Shown: piece after piece, positions 44,783 through 56,127 of the stretch
Numbering within the stretch: the first letter of the stretch is position 1
How the letters are laid out: each line of letters opens with the position of its first letter
Assembly (NCBI GenBank): GCA_019915135.1
Contig: JAHLMK010000004.1
Coordinates: forward strand, 2,666,001-2,730,000
Length of the DNA stretch: 64,000 nt
Direction of reading: 5' to 3'
Origin: Strobilurus pachycystidiatus
Taxonomy: Eukaryota > Basidiomycota > Agaricomycetes > Agaricales > Physalacriaceae
Notes under the pieces: generated by a model
What the model saw: the letters and a program-made list of their open reading frames with translations, nothing else
Told to the model about the DNA's origin: nothing
The model's database searches: none
Translations under genes and position numbers: made by a program

Positions 44783-45841
44783 TCAGTTCTTTGGCCAAGG
44801 CTCTAGTTCGAAGTACGCAGGTATCTCTTCCCAGAGTTTATCATATGCAATGCGCTCTCTTTCCGTCCACCAGGAAAATCATTCAGCACATATCTTCTCC
44901 TCGTCATCATCAGCCACTTTGGAGAAGCAACGATATCCGGCAGATATTCCACCTTCATAAATGAAAAGATCGACGTGGGGTCGCGCGCAGTGTTGCCCAG
45001 GATCACTACGAAGCGGCGAAGCCACGGCGACACGACTCACGACCAAATTCACACTCGTCCCAATCGTAATTGGTCACATGGCTGTGAGCGACTCTCCCAA
45101 CGTTCCCTTGTATACGCGAGCGACCACGGAGAAGACGGCGCTCATCCCCGCGGGACAGATGGTTGAGACGCTCGTCAGTGAGCTCGAGAGTTGCAGCGAC
45201 GTAAAAAGCCGTGGGGAGGAAAGACGATATGCTGTTCTCCCTCGCCGTTTGTATAGCTAGGAACGCGCTTTCGCGACCGTTGGGAAGGGGGCCGAGGGAG
45301 TCGACACCGGATGGGCCTGGGATGAGCGCGAGTCCTTTCAGGAGCAGGTCGCGTTGGGAGGGGAATATGTGTTCGAGGTGGCGGATGACGTCTGCGCGAA
45401 TGGTCTGACAGAGGTATTTTGTGGCCATGCGGAGGATGCACGCAAGGTGCTCGACCGACGTGCGTGTCGTACCCGGAAAGAAATAGCGGAGAAGACAACC
45501 ACTGTCAGAGATGTGTTCAGAGCAAGCAAAGTCACTCACCCGATGGTATACAAAACGTGAAGAAAATGCGTCAAATCGTCAGTGGAGTCCGTCAAAACAA
45601 GTCTCTGCTCCGTCTCCAAGGTGGGTACTCCGAGCTTGAACACGTCGCGAAAGAATTCGGAATTCCGCGTGAGGACGCCGCGGTGGACGCGAAATGCCCT
45701 TTTTGCGGCGCTGATGAGAATGATGTTTCCATCCTCGAACCAGAAGTCGGTGTCTTCTGTATTGTATTGCTGCGAGTCTTCATTTTCGGAAATGCGCACG
45801 CGTTTGGAGGGACGCTGGGGTTCGTCGGGTGTTTGCTCCAT
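44783..45841 (-). pseudogene. BTB/POZ protein 1, damaged C-terminus
   Basis: Start ATG 45,841. The BTB fold is evident: FWFEDGNIILISAAKRAFRV, HRGVLTRNSEFFRDVF, LVLTDSTDDLTHFLHVLYT. A very short intron (38 nt, GTGAGT..GACAG) joins YFFPGTTRTSVEHLACIL and ATKYLCQTIRADVIRHLEHI. After DECEFGRESC the frame is lost around 45,010-45,040: compared with BTB protein 2, the end (EEKICAE, then a TGA, then WTERERIAYDKLW to ELEPWPKN) lies in another frame and lacks one Cys of the CXXC pair. BTB proteins dimerise and often serve as adaptors for Cullin-3 ligases. This copy is probably non-functional or expresses a shortened product. Confidence 0.7.
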
Positions 45842-46196
45842 TTAGAAGTAAAATCGCGGTGGTGGTCGTGGACAGAGAGCTGTCACGATCACGAGACCAT
45901 AGGCGGTTTCAGTGACGCCACTGTCAGACTCATTGTACTCGCCATATGCAACAGAAATAATCGGTTCAAAGAGTCGTGAGGCAAACACACGCTTGAGGCT
46001 TGAAGATTCCAACGCACGTTCATGGGCTCACGAAGCAGGAGGATACCGGTTTTGAGATGGGGACAAAAGTGACATTGATCTGCAATTCGTCGGCTAATAC
46101 ACCAGAGACGCTAAACGGACTGGGAGGTGCATAAAAGGGTGCCCAAGGACATAAATGTTGTACTTATCACAGCCGCCTCGATACGAGAGAACAAAA

Positions 46197-47258
46197 CTAC
46201 TGTTTAGGCCAAGGCTCCAGATCGAACATACACGGAATCATTTTCCACACAACATCGTAGCCATGGATTTCCGCCCTTTTCCATTCCTGGTAGCACCCTC
46301 TGCACATCTGACCTCCTTCATCCCCCTCATCCAATCGCCATTCCTGTCTTTGATGTATCTCCGGAAGCAAGAACAGATCGAGTCCGCAACCAAGGCCAGT
46401 GACTGGTACCAGACCTGTGATGGACAACAGCGCGTCCCAGCGAGCCTGTCTGCATGAATCGGGGTCGTCAGCTTCACATTCGTGCCAGCCACTAGTAGAG
46501 AGATGTCCCCAGGCGATTGAGTGTGCATTTTCGAGTACTTTGATGCGTCCGAGGAGAAGGCGGCGTTCATCCTCCCGGGACAGCTGGGAAAGAAGAGGCG
46601 GTGTCGGGTTCACCGTCGCGGCCGTATAGAAGGCGGCCGGGAGGATGGAAGATATGCCATTCTCTCTGGCTATGCTAATGGCCAGGAAGGCATCCTCTCG
46701 CCGCCGACGATGTGCATCACGGGGGCTGCCAGAGAGAAGCTCCAGCCCCTTCAGGAGGAGATCGCGGCGAGAGGGGAAAATTCTCTCGAGATGGCGGATC
46801 ACGTCAGCGCGGAGTGACTGGCAAAGGTATTTCGTTGCTAGCTGAAGGATACACGCGAGCTGATTGAGGGGAGTGGAAGACGCGCCAGAATAAAAGTATC
46901 TATGATGCCGGTTAAGGCAAGTAGGGAGACAGAACGCGAGTCCCCACCCGACGGTATAAAAAACATGCAAAAACAGCCTCAACTCGTCAGTGGAGTCGGT
47001 CAGCGGAAGCTTGGTGCATTCCTTCTCCATGGGAGAAGACTCCGGGACACCGAGTTGGAACATATCGCGAAAAAAATCGGAAGTCTTCGTGAGGATGCCG
47101 CGGTGGACGCGGAAAGCGGTTTTTTGTGCGCTGATGAGAATTATGTTTCCGTCGTCGAACCAGAAGTCGGAGGATTGAATATCGTATTGAGTGCTATCTT
47201 GCTCTGAAATGCGCGGGCGCTTGGGGGGCCGTGGCCCGTCTTCGGATGCCTGCTCCAT
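46197..47258 (-). CDS. BTB/POZ protein 2 with Cys-containing C-terminal region
   Basis: Start ATG 47,258 (MEQASEDGPRPPKRPRIS, with a nuclear-type basic patch). BTB core: FWFDDGNIILISAQKTAFRV, HRGILTKTSDFFRDMF, LPLTDSTDELRLFLHVFYT. An intron at 46,900-46,947 (48 nt, GTGGGG donor, CTTAAC branch) leads to YFYSGASSTPLNQLACIL; it is a multiple of three without a stop, so retention is possible. The spliced product has 337 residues. The C-terminal half has two Cys pairs (HECEADDPDSC and MCRGCYQEW), a possible zinc site, and ends DLEPWPKQ. Middle member of a tandem trio on the same strand; very close to BTB protein 1. The target is unknown. Confidence 0.85.
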   Translation of the reverse strand: MEQASEDGPRPPKRPRISEQDSTQYDIQSSDFWFDDGNIILISAQKTAFRVHRGILTKTSDFFRDMFQLGVPESSPMEKECTKLPLTDSTDELRLFLHVFYTVGWGLAFCLPTCLNRHHRYFYSGASSTPLNQLACILQLATKYLCQSLRADVIRHLERIFPSRRDLLLKGLELLSGSPRDAHRRRREDAFLAISIARENGISSILPAAFYTAATVNPTPPLLSQLSREDERRLLLGRIKVLENAHSIAWGHLSTSGWHECEADDPDSCRQARWDALLSITGLVPVTGLGCGLDLFLLPEIHQRQEWRLDEGDEGGQMCRGCYQEWKRAEIHGYDVVWKMIPCMFDLEPWPKQ

Positions 47259-47449
47259 GCCAATACACTGACAGTAGGTGACGGTTGCAGGAAGAGTTGT
47301 TGCGGTCACGAGATTTTGTGAGGAATTATGTAACGTTCGCATTTCAGTCCTCTACTAGTGCAGTTTGAGTAACAATCAATTGGCCACGAGAACAAACATA
47401 CTACAAAGCAAATGTTATCATAACGAGTTGAAGTCAAGAGTTACTTTTT

Positions 47450-48530
47450 CTAGACTGCAGACAGCAATAATTTTTCCGGCCAGGCATCTAAGCCAAAACA
47501 CGCAGGAAGATCAGCCCAAGCATCCTCATAAGCCGCCTTCTCGGCCTGCTCCCACTCGTCAAAGCACTCTTTGCACAACTCATCGGTATCTGGTTCCTCC
47601 TCTGCGGCGGCCACTTGACTCGCGAATTCCTCGTGCGGCATCAAATTCAAGAAGATCCCGGCAGCCTGAGGACCTTTCAACATGCTATGCTGCATGGCGT
47701 TCCATCGGGTGCTCTGACAGTCCCGATCCTCGCACCCGCCTTGTTCAATGTCCCAGTTAAGGATGTGCTGCCAGGCGACCTCAAATGCCATCACCGAAAG
47801 CTTCTGACGGCCAACCATCAAACGACCTCTATCGTCCGAAGACAAGGCAGGTTTCAAATCGACATAGATATGGGGCGGTATGTTGGCGGCGTAGTAAAAG
47901 GCCACCGGCAGAATTTCGGATACGGCGTTCTCGCGTGCCATACGGATGGCGAGCACGGAATGGTTATGCACATTTCGGTGTGGGACGAGAGGCGGATTGT
48001 GAATGAAACGTGGTGTCTCCTCTGACTTTGGGGGGTAGATGAGGTATAGGTGCTTGATGATTTCCGCACGAAGACTCTGGCATAGGTATTTCGTCGCCAT
48101 GCGGAGCATTCCGGACAACTGCTTGTACGGAGTGCACGTGCCGGTTTTGAAGTAGCTACAGAGAGATTTCAAATCTTAGTACATGACTGGGTGGGGCATG
48201 ATAGACGTACTTGGGGATATAGAGGTATTGAAGGAAATATAACAAATCGTCGCTTTGGTCGGTCACGGGAAGAACAAGCACCGAGGATTTGTCTGCATTG
48301 GAGGCTTCACTCTCTGCTTCAGGACGCCCAAGTTTCAGCATGTCCCTGAAGAAGTCGGACTGCATTGCCAGAACACTGCGATGAACTTTAAATGCTTTGG
48401 ACTGTGCACTAACGAGGATGATGTTGCCGTCGTCCAACCAAAGAGCAGTACTTTGGGTGTAAGGAGCGTTTTCCGCGTCATCGGCCCTTTGGCGTTTAGA
48501 GGCACGCGTATCTTCGTCGACCTGGGCCAT
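47450..48530 (-). CDS. BTB/POZ protein 3 with Cys-containing C-terminal region
   Basis: Two exons (48530-48211 and 48155-47450; donor GTACGT, acceptor TGTAG) give 341 residues. BTB core: LWLDDGNIILVSAQSKAFKV, HRSVLAMQSDFFRDMLKL, LPVTDQSDDLLYFLQYLYI. Then YFKTGTCTPYKQLSGMLRMA and TKYLCQSLRAEIIKHLYLI as in the other two. The C-terminal Cys pattern is conserved (GGCEDRDC, LCKECFDEWEQAE). It is the most diverged of the three, with a longer loop after the back-helix. The start context is CACCAATGG, just after a (TCC)8 tract in the leader. Confidence 0.85.
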
Positions 48531-48537
48531 TGGTGGC

Positions 48538-48561
48538 GGAGGAGGAGGAGGAGGAGGAGGA
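48538..48561 (+). repeat. (GGA)8 microsatellite in the BTB3 leader
   Basis: Eight GGA units on the plus strand, reading as TCC repeats 7 bases before the minus-strand start codon at 48,530. Length changes could affect leader structure or translation. Confidence 0.85.
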
Positions 48562-49379
48562 TAAACCTAAGGTTGTGGATAACCAAATAGGTGTTTGCGT
48601 CACGCGTGGCCCAATCACGCGCTCGCAGGCCGGCAGGCCACTCACCGTAAGCAGTATCGTCTCCCCCCGTAGACCGACCTCCTACGGGTGACGCAGCCGG
48701 CAAAGGATTTACAGGGCATCGCCTATCCCCAGACGACGCCCAGGGCAGCCAGTGAAACGTCACTGACACCAGTAAGCAGGCATGTACATATCACAGGCCT
48801 ATGTAGGAGAAGGAACACATTACTATGTGGCAGGAGTATCACAGGACTAAATACTTAGAAGGATTATATACTGGAAGACTACCGCATCGCGCAAACACAT
48901 CAGCAACAAACCTCGGAAATCTGACCATGACACCCTCATAGAAGCGCCATAGCATGGAACTCTTCACGAAAGTCCACAATCGTCTCATCGGAAAGATGGG
49001 CGGTCCACATTCCACAGAGATCCGGCGCCCGACACGTCAGGCTATGATTGTGGTTCGAAGACGAGCAGTGGTCAAGGAGAATGCCCATTACCCTGATATC
49101 CCTGTCGGTTGCATCGACGGGAACAGGCAGATCGGCCCGGTATGTCTTACGACCTCCATATGACACCACCCGGCCTAAAAAGGAAAGCGTGTCCGGTGGC
49201 TGATGAGAGGGCGGGCAGTGTGCTACAGGGCGGGCGGACACCGGGCGCGCGAGCAAACTTGCGTCCCCGCACGGCCGGAATGAAGCCAACGAACAGTGCA
49301 CCATCGAGCACCAATCATCCCAGCGGATGCGCTGGATGGAGACGGATAACAGCATTTTCACAACGACATGACCTCGTCC
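48562..49379. other. No confident gene
   Basis: Short frames only. A minus-strand frame at 48,936-49,361 contains a sensible-looking stretch (RADLPVPVDATDRDIRVMG, SDETIVDFREEFHAM) that may be an exon of something, but no start, partner exon or family could be named. Confidence 0.3.
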
Positions 49380-49720
49380 TCGCTATGTGCGACCTCGACG
49401 TTCCTGTGTTCAATCCCCGTGCGCGCTATGTGCGACCTCAACGTTCCTGTGTTCACTCCCCGTGCTCGGTACGAAACGAGCCAACAATGCCGCAGCGCAA
49501 AGGCTGGATGAGAAGATGAACATTGCCGCAGCGCAAGGGCTGGATGAGCCAAGTCCGATGAGTGAGTTTCCCGGTGTTCGTGCTCCCCGTGCTCGCTACA
49601 TGCGATCCCGACGTTCCTTTGTTCTGTTCAAGCTCCCCGATGGTATCATCTGCATTCACGTCCCTTTGTTCTGTTCAAGCTCCCCACTGTGACGTCCCTT
49701 TGTTCTGTTCAAGCTCCCCA
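49380..49720 (+). repeat. Cluster of imperfect minisatellites
   Basis: Three repeat types are interleaved: a unit of about 43 bases beginning CGCTATGTGCGACCTCRACG (49,380; 49,423; diverged near 49,594), a unit of about 36 bases containing GCCGCAGCGCAARGGCTGGA (two copies near 49,490-49,550), and CGTCCCTTTGTTCTGTTCAA (near 49,660 and 49,693, with a partial copy at 49,611). No coding sense. Confidence 0.75.
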
Positions 49721-50235
49721 AGTGGCGGTTGGTAGTGGCAGGAGAAGACTGGTCAAGGAAAGCAATGACTCGTGATCGAGACGAGGCACGTGTTATTTAC
49801 CGATACTGCCGCCAAACACGTCGGCGAAACAGCTGTCTATATTGCGGGTCGACGACGCATGCGTCATCAAGCTCCCAGACCCCAGCTCGACGCGTAACGC
49901 AGTCGGTGAGCTGTTGGCCGCGCGTTGGGCACCATTTTTAGTCGCGTCTTAGTTGGTCTTACCTGATCTGGACACAGCGTCCAACTCCGTTGTACTTATA
50001 CTCGTGCTGCAGGAGTGTTTTAAATCGTAAATGCTCTGATGTATGTTACAGGTGGTGGATGTGCTTTAGATGCCATCGGTAGGTACAGAAAAGGAAGCAA
50101 GTTGATTGTCCATCAGGCTAGAAATTTCAGGACGTCTCTAAGACTCGGCTGGCACGACATCCTTCATATTGCGGATGGTCATGACCTTGTCACCAGCTGC
50201 GTCCGCGTTTATGGTCTACATTTGAGCTGTTGCTA

Positions 50236-52143
50236 ACCTTCTGTCCAGCAGGAACGGCGCCTGCGGCGCCTTCAAGAACGTTCGTTTCGTATTCCAACGA
50301 CTCTGGAGGACTTTGGGAGCCCAAACTCCAAGGTGCGTGGTCCGTTCACTTGCTGCTCTGCTCCCGACTCGTTCACCGGATTCGTTGTAGCCCTCGCCCA
50401 TTCCAACGCCCACCTACCTCGATCGCAAGACGACTTCCCGGGCCACCTCACCACTCCATAACCCCGTCTCCAGGTCGCAACATCCCCGTCCATACGCCCT
50501 TGATGGCGAGCCAAATCTGAACGCTTTCGCTTAGCGGGATTTCCAGGAAACACAATATGCGAGGTACGTTACCTTCGTGCGAGCCCTGAGTTCTTGAGCT
50601 AACGGAGCTCAGATCCAAGTCGTTCGACTTCCACCCGTACACAGGCGGTCTTGCAGACAAAGCAGGGAGCTCGCCGCGCGAGTGGCAGGAGTCTGAAGTC
50701 GCAGGAGCGCTAGTGGGGTCTTGGAGGTGAGTTAGCTACCTTTCTGTAATCAGAGCACCTACCTGACTGGGGAGCAGCATCGCTCGCCACGTCAGCGAAC
50801 CCACGGAGAGCCCTTGACGTCGCCAAGGCTCAACGTTACCAGACGCCACATATCCCCGAAAACAAACAGGTACGTACCTTGTTACTTTGGTTATCGTTTT
50901 CGCTGCCGAAATCTGCTTTCAGACCTGCGCTTTCGGATAGCGGCAAAGTTAGACAGCTGGTTACGAGCCGTTGAGGGTGTATTGGAAGGATTTGGCCGAG
51001 ATCAGAGCGAGTGGCGCCGCAGGCACGCCAGACCGATTTCGCATCCCGAAAATGAGTAGATGTAGCTTAAAGCTCACGCTGTACATGTAGACAGAAGCTG
51101 CAATGAACGAATCGTGTATAAGTTCACTTTGCTTGTAAATGAGTAACAAAAACACTTACCAGGTCAACGATTGACTGAAGACACTCAAGACACTGCCTTC
51201 AACATCCCCGAGGTCTATTCAGACGTCGACGAGCGCTGGTGGACCCTAGAAAGTAGGGAAGGGCATTAGTATATGCCCCGTGGATACATTCATGAACCCG
51301 CAACGACGGCGAAGTTGTTTAACATACCGTAACATGCGGATATTGAGTTACGAAAACACCAACGCCTCAAATGCACTAGACGAAGATTCCGTCGCATCTT
51401 TTTCCAGGAGTCGTAAAACGCATTCTGGAATCGTGAACTGGGACCCTTACCTTGACGTTCGCGTAATTTCCGGGCAGCCGGATTGGGATTTTGTTGGAAG
51501 ATAGTTCCCGCTATGTGAGCGGGCGACTCCAGTCGTATGTAGCGTCAAGTGAGCGGAGAGACACGAAAAGCGTCGGAAATGGACGTCGTTCATGGCAGAG
51601 TTCCATATCGGGAACCGCCGGATGATCAACGTGGCTTGACTCTGCACCACGACCTCCCCTTTGCTCACAAACACCGTGAATCAATACACCCCACTTATAA
51701 CTCTCTCTTTTCGATTCACCGACTCAATTTATCCTGGAATCCACTCTGGTAATTGCGTAAGTGAAATTCCGGCCAAATTTGGAACGGAGAACTCGGTTCA
51801 AGTACGACTTTTCGCGTCGTGCACGTCTGGCGCGATTCCTGGACCCTGCGAAGCGATGCGATCTGGATTATCTCCAGATATGACGCGTCGCAGGGCCTGC
51901 TCTATCTAATCTGGCCTCGGCTGTGGGGGTGGCAGTGACGACTGCCGGTGCTCCTCCATCCCCGAGCGCACTTTTACGACTGCCTCTCTGTGAAGCTGAC
52001 TGGCTTTGATTTGCTCTCATATTGGACTGTGTGTAGTCTTCTCTCAGCCCATTCTTGCTCTAATTGAACGCACGGTTTCGTCAGACAGGTGAATATACTT
52101 ACGGTACATCGGCGGACAAGCGCACTTTGCATGCAAATAGTAC
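50236..52143 (+). pseudogene. Intron-dense decayed gene family, copy A
   Basis: A chain of small exons separated by about 50-nt introns. Exon 1 (50,252-50,332) codes GTAPAAPSRTFVSYSNDSGG. Later exons code RPYALDGEPNLNAFA, SKSFDFHPYTGGLADKAGSS..EWQESEVAGALVGSW, and the terminal DLRFRIAAKLDSWLRAVEG..RPISHPENE, ending at TAG 51,057-51,059. Beyond this, two more coding-like pieces (WDPYLDVRVISGQPDWDFVG; GRVPYREPPDDQRGLTL) are followed by a Trp-rich frame (VHVWRDSWTLRSDAIW). Frame breaks and internal stops (such as TAG near 50,535) show decay. Copy B at 62.1 kb aligns throughout. The family is not recognised. Confidence 0.5.
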
Positions 52144-52385
52144 GTACCTCTCCGTTGCACTCCGTCGGCTACGAACCTTATTGACTCATTGCCAAGACCT
52201 ATCAACCAATCAACGAACGCGCTTGGACTTATTTGGGGGGCCTGGAGCGCGAGATACGCGCACGGGAAGTATAGTCCTATTTGCATATCAACCGAAAACT
52301 TCGTTTAATCTCTCTCGTTGACGGCGCGCATCAGACGGGCAGGGTCAGGGACGACAGTGATGGGGCTGCGCATGAAACGCTGCCG

Positions 52386-53000
52386 GTGTTTTGGGTACTG
52401 GAGAGTCGAGCGGAGAAGAGGGAAAGCGCGCAGAAGCACTTCGAGCATAGCGGGTAAGTTCTGTGACGAAGTTATCGTTCTTCGTCTGACTTCGACTCAG
52501 GTCTTGTACAATCCCGCATCTCGAGACTGACATCGACCTTTCACTTACTTAGGGCGCCTGATATCAAGAGTACACGCGTAGCAACCTCGGGAATGTGGCG
52601 TATATTTTCATGTCACCTCAACGTAAGTTTCCGGTGTCAAAATGACCCCATTCTTTTCCACCCTGACTTACTAATTGCTCGATTCTAGGCCCTGCTGTCG
52701 TTCGGTGGTGGAGAGTCGAGCGGAGAAGAGGGAAAGTGCGTAGAAGCACTTTGAGCATAGCCGGTAAGTTCTGAGATCCAGTCATCGTTCTTGGTCTGAC
52801 TTTGATCAAGGTCTCTAGCGCACTCGCACTATCTTTCTACTCGTACTACTGCTTGCTCAGGGCGTCTGACATCAGGAGCGAACGCGTAGCAACCTCGGGA
52901 ATAGTGGCGTATATTTCCATTTCACCTCAACGTGAGTTTCCGGTCTCAAAATGACCCCATCCTTTTCTACCCTGACTTACTAATACTTGATTCCAGGCCC
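52386..53000 (+). repeat. Tandem duplication of an exon-intron-exon module (about 310 bp, two copies)
   Basis: Unit 1 starts near 52,393 (GAGTCGAGCGGAGAAGAGGG) and unit 2 near 52,710 with the same words. Each unit has an exon-like piece coding WRVERRRGKARRST-type sequence, a GTAAGTTCTG donor, an acceptor before GGCGYCTGAYATCA, another GTRAGTTTCCGG donor, a TTACTAAT branch point and a TTCTAG or TTCCAG acceptor before GCCCTG. The whole module, introns included, was copied. Confidence 0.7.
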
Positions 53001-55639
53001 TGATGATGTGTCATTGTGAATCCAAGCGATTTAAGTGCGGACGGAGGCGTCCGGAGAAGGTATGTGGTCTACTCGCCTTTCTCCTCCGTTTCTTTCTTCC
53101 TTTTCCTCATTTTTTTCGCAGCCTCCTGCGTATTCTCATTTACACTGCGTCCGTGTCGCCGGAAACCTTTCCGTTTTACTGTTCAAAGTATTATTTTGGG
53201 ACCGGGAGGGCCGGAGGGACGCGTTGGTTAAAAGTCACGCCCCTCTGTTTGTTGATTCCCAGGCTCCTTGCCTTCCTTCCACCACCATCACTCTCACCAC
53301 CCATTCCTTTGCTCTCTGGTCGTCTTCCAGCCTCTCCACGACGTCGCCGTCGTCCTCGACGAACAGCCTTCGCCACTTCAAGACCGCGGACCTCGACTGC
53401 CCGCCCGCCAGTGCACCGCCGGTGTATTACAGCGGCACGATACGTCTCATGGCTTTATGCGCTGCTGGTAAGTCCTCGCCGCCGCCGTCTGGTTCGTTAT
53501 GTAGCTCTCTGTTCGCCCAATAAGCATGCTGATACCTTTTGCAGACCGTTACCCCATCGTCGAGCACGGACGGCGTCCAGCGACCCATTTGTGCGACGAG
53601 GTTGTCCATGGACTGCTCATTGGCTCCTCTACGCTGGCGCCGACTCGATGTACGTCGTCGCCCTCTTCTTTTTTGTTTCCATTCTTACTCACCACACTAT
53701 GCCAGATGTATTTAACAACTGCGGCCTTCAGTCAGCTTCTGGCGCAACACACACGCCCTCGCCGACTCCCTCAGCCGTTGAGGCGCCCGTCTTGACTCCA
53801 GGTACGTCTTCTCGTCGTCTGTCACGTATGAATCTTCCCGTTGACCCTGCTGACAGTGTCCGGCCGTCGTTATCAGCGGTGGACCTACCACGACTCGTCA
53901 CCCTCTCCCGCACCCATGTCATCATGCCATATCAGCTCTTAGGCATGGCCGGTGACGCCCGAGTACTCAGAAACGGTGCGTCGTCCATCTTACTTCCATG
54001 GTACCGGACGCCCGGCTCATCGTTCACATCAACAACTCTAGGGCCCATTACGACTCAGCCGTGACTTTTGTGTGCACGATTCGGCTCCCGCTTTCCATCG
54101 GATGTTGCTGGTACGTCGGTGCCGCCGCTTCTGTGTCTCCATTTGACTGACCGGATATTGCGCCACATGTAGCTATTACCACGCGCTCAGGACTATTGCC
54201 GACACTCTGTACGGGACTCTATCCAACGACTGAAATTCCAGTCATTGTCCACGTCGGTGGACCCAGTATCCTCGGAGGCCCTGCGGCGCACATCTGACGC
54301 CGACAGTGACGATTGCTGTGGACACCGTCTCTCACCACCAACTGTCTCGGATGGTGAGCTTTACATTAAACTCTAACATTCTCCTTACCACTGATGTGTG
54401 GTCAGCCGACGCCAGGAGCCGCTTATACCGCTCATTTTGCCCTACATCAACGTCGTGGACGTTGAGTGACCTCCGTAAGTCATTTGCAAGCCCCTTACTA
54501 TGGTCGCGTATACCAACTGTCACCCATAGGTGACTTTTCAACTTGATTTCCGGACGCTCCGACCATCGGCCCGCCATAGCGGCTGGCGCTCAACTACGTG
54601 GGCCCTCTGCGCACTATCTGGTGCCCCGCGATGCATCCGTGGACGTAGGCCTCGTCGTAAGTCGATGCTCCTTGTGGTGCGCGTCCTTTGAATTGAACTG
54701 CCATGCAGTTGGACCCAATGCGCCGCCGTGTTCAGCAAGTTGCATTCGACTTCGTCATTGACGGTTCATGCACCGGTCGTGAACTTGCTCAGCGCCGCCG
54801 GTGACGTTTTGGTTGACAACAGGAAATGTCCGCGGTACCCCGACTCTGTCCGCGCCGTCTGCTGCCTGTGCACTGCCGCTCACTTTGACATTGCCTTCGG
54901 GAACGCTGGAATTATCCGTCGAACATGCTTGTCATGGCGTTCGACTTCTTCTTCACGATGCAGGTATGTGTCTTACTGTCATGTCATTCGTCTCACTGCT
55001 GACTCGTTACTTCACGCTAGATGTCATGACAAGAAAGGTCAGGCCTGCTCCTCTGAACATCCGTACCATTGCGTTACCTTCGGGAACGCTGACATTACGA
55101 TCTTGGGTAAGTTGTCTTGCTGTTGTTCGACCCGCGTCTACGTCGACACTTCCGGTGCAGCCGTCGTCATGATCGTGCTCTCAACTCCTCCGTCACGATG
55201 CAAGTATCTTTCTCATCTTATCATCATTGGGTTCCGATGCTGACTCTTTTGTTCGCGCTAGATATCAACACGGTCAATGCCTAGAATTACGGCCTGCACC
55301 CAGAACGTCAAAACCAGAACGTTACCTTTAAAGGCCGGTATCATGATCCCGTCAAGTTGTCGACTCCGTCTTTGAGCGTTGACGTTACCGGGTGGGACGT
55401 CTTGATGATGCTCTCGGTACAATCCTTACAGTCTTTCGTTTGTTAATCATTTACTGACATCTTCATATTCTGCACAGGTCATCTGGATGTCGTTCGCATC
55501 CGCATCTCGCGAAGAACGTTCGCATTCGATTTCATGACATGCCGTCATCATTGTTCATCTGCGTAAGTCTTTTTTGTGCGTACTCTTAACAAACACGCCC
55601 GCACCTTGTAGTGTGGGTTAGACAAGTCACTTATATATT
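53001..55639 (+). other. Intron-dense region, unresolved gene remnants
   Basis: Many canonical donor/acceptor pairs about 45-60 nt apart are visible, for example GTATGTGGTC..TTTCGCAG (53,059-53,121), GTAAGTCATTTG..CCCATAG near 54,473-54,530 and GTATGTGTC..ACGCTAG at 54,964-55,020. Open frames such as the one at 53,003-54,064 run straight across these signals, so they are not taken as exons. A segment around 54,950-55,080 is duplicated at 55,185-55,327 (ACGATGCA.GTAT.. ..CGCTAGAT, then AACRTTACC-type ends). No domain could be read. Confidence 0.35.
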
Positions 55640-56105
55640 TACTTACAATTCTGCTTGCCGTTGTATGCATAAGTATGTACTACTCGCCACAGTACCGCTT
55701 TCGTCTACATACTCAAGTTCCATCCGGCCCATGGTGTGGCGGAGCGAGGCGTCGAGCTCCGTGGCAACCAAACTGGAAGAGGTCGGGTGTCCAACGACGA
55801 GCATTCCGAAGATGGAAAGCACGGAGGCAAGCGGCGTGGAGAGGCCGTAGCATGCTCACAAGCCGGTGATGAGGGTGGAGATGGTCACTTTGCGACCGTT
55901 GCACGGGCTGTAGAGGAGTGTGAGGCGGTGCATTACAGCAAGAGAAGAAGCCTACATACATGTATCCGTGGTTTGCCATTGTATTCAACCCAGGACAAAC
56001 TGTGCGACTGTCCCCCGGACGTGGTGGCTCAAAGTCATGGCCGTTGAGGTCGGGCTGCTTCTGAAGGGACGGAGTGGGTGAGAAAGGAGTAGGTTGCATG
56101 GTCAT
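55640..56105 (-). pseudogene. Heme-thiolate peroxidase / unspecific peroxygenase fragment
   Basis: Minus strand from ATG 56,105. Exon 1 codes HDFEPPRPGDSRTVCPGLN and then TMANHG, the family's proximal heme-ligand segment in which the Cys binds the heme iron. An intron with GTATGT donor and CTACAG acceptor leads in frame to CNGRKVTISTLITGL, then a TGA, then ACYGLSTPLASVLSIFGM. Homology ends after ATELDASLRHTMGRM. In functional enzymes the EGD acid-base motif and the rest of the about 250-residue protein would follow; they are missing. Such enzymes are secreted and oxygenate or halogenate substrates; no convincing signal peptide is seen here. The stop and 3' truncation make it a pseudogene. Confidence 0.75.
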
Positions 56106-56127
56106 GATGGTTAGCGGCAGAGGAGCA

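Noticed and set aside
49380..49720. Regular repeats that could suggest a CRISPR array
   Set aside because: Units are imperfect and contiguous or mixed, without unique equal-length spacers, and the genome is eukaryotic.
53003..54064. 353-codon plus-strand frame
   Set aside because: Runs through strong donor and acceptor signals (for example GTATGT at 53,059 with a polypyrimidine tract and CAG), so the uninterrupted translation is unlikely to be real.
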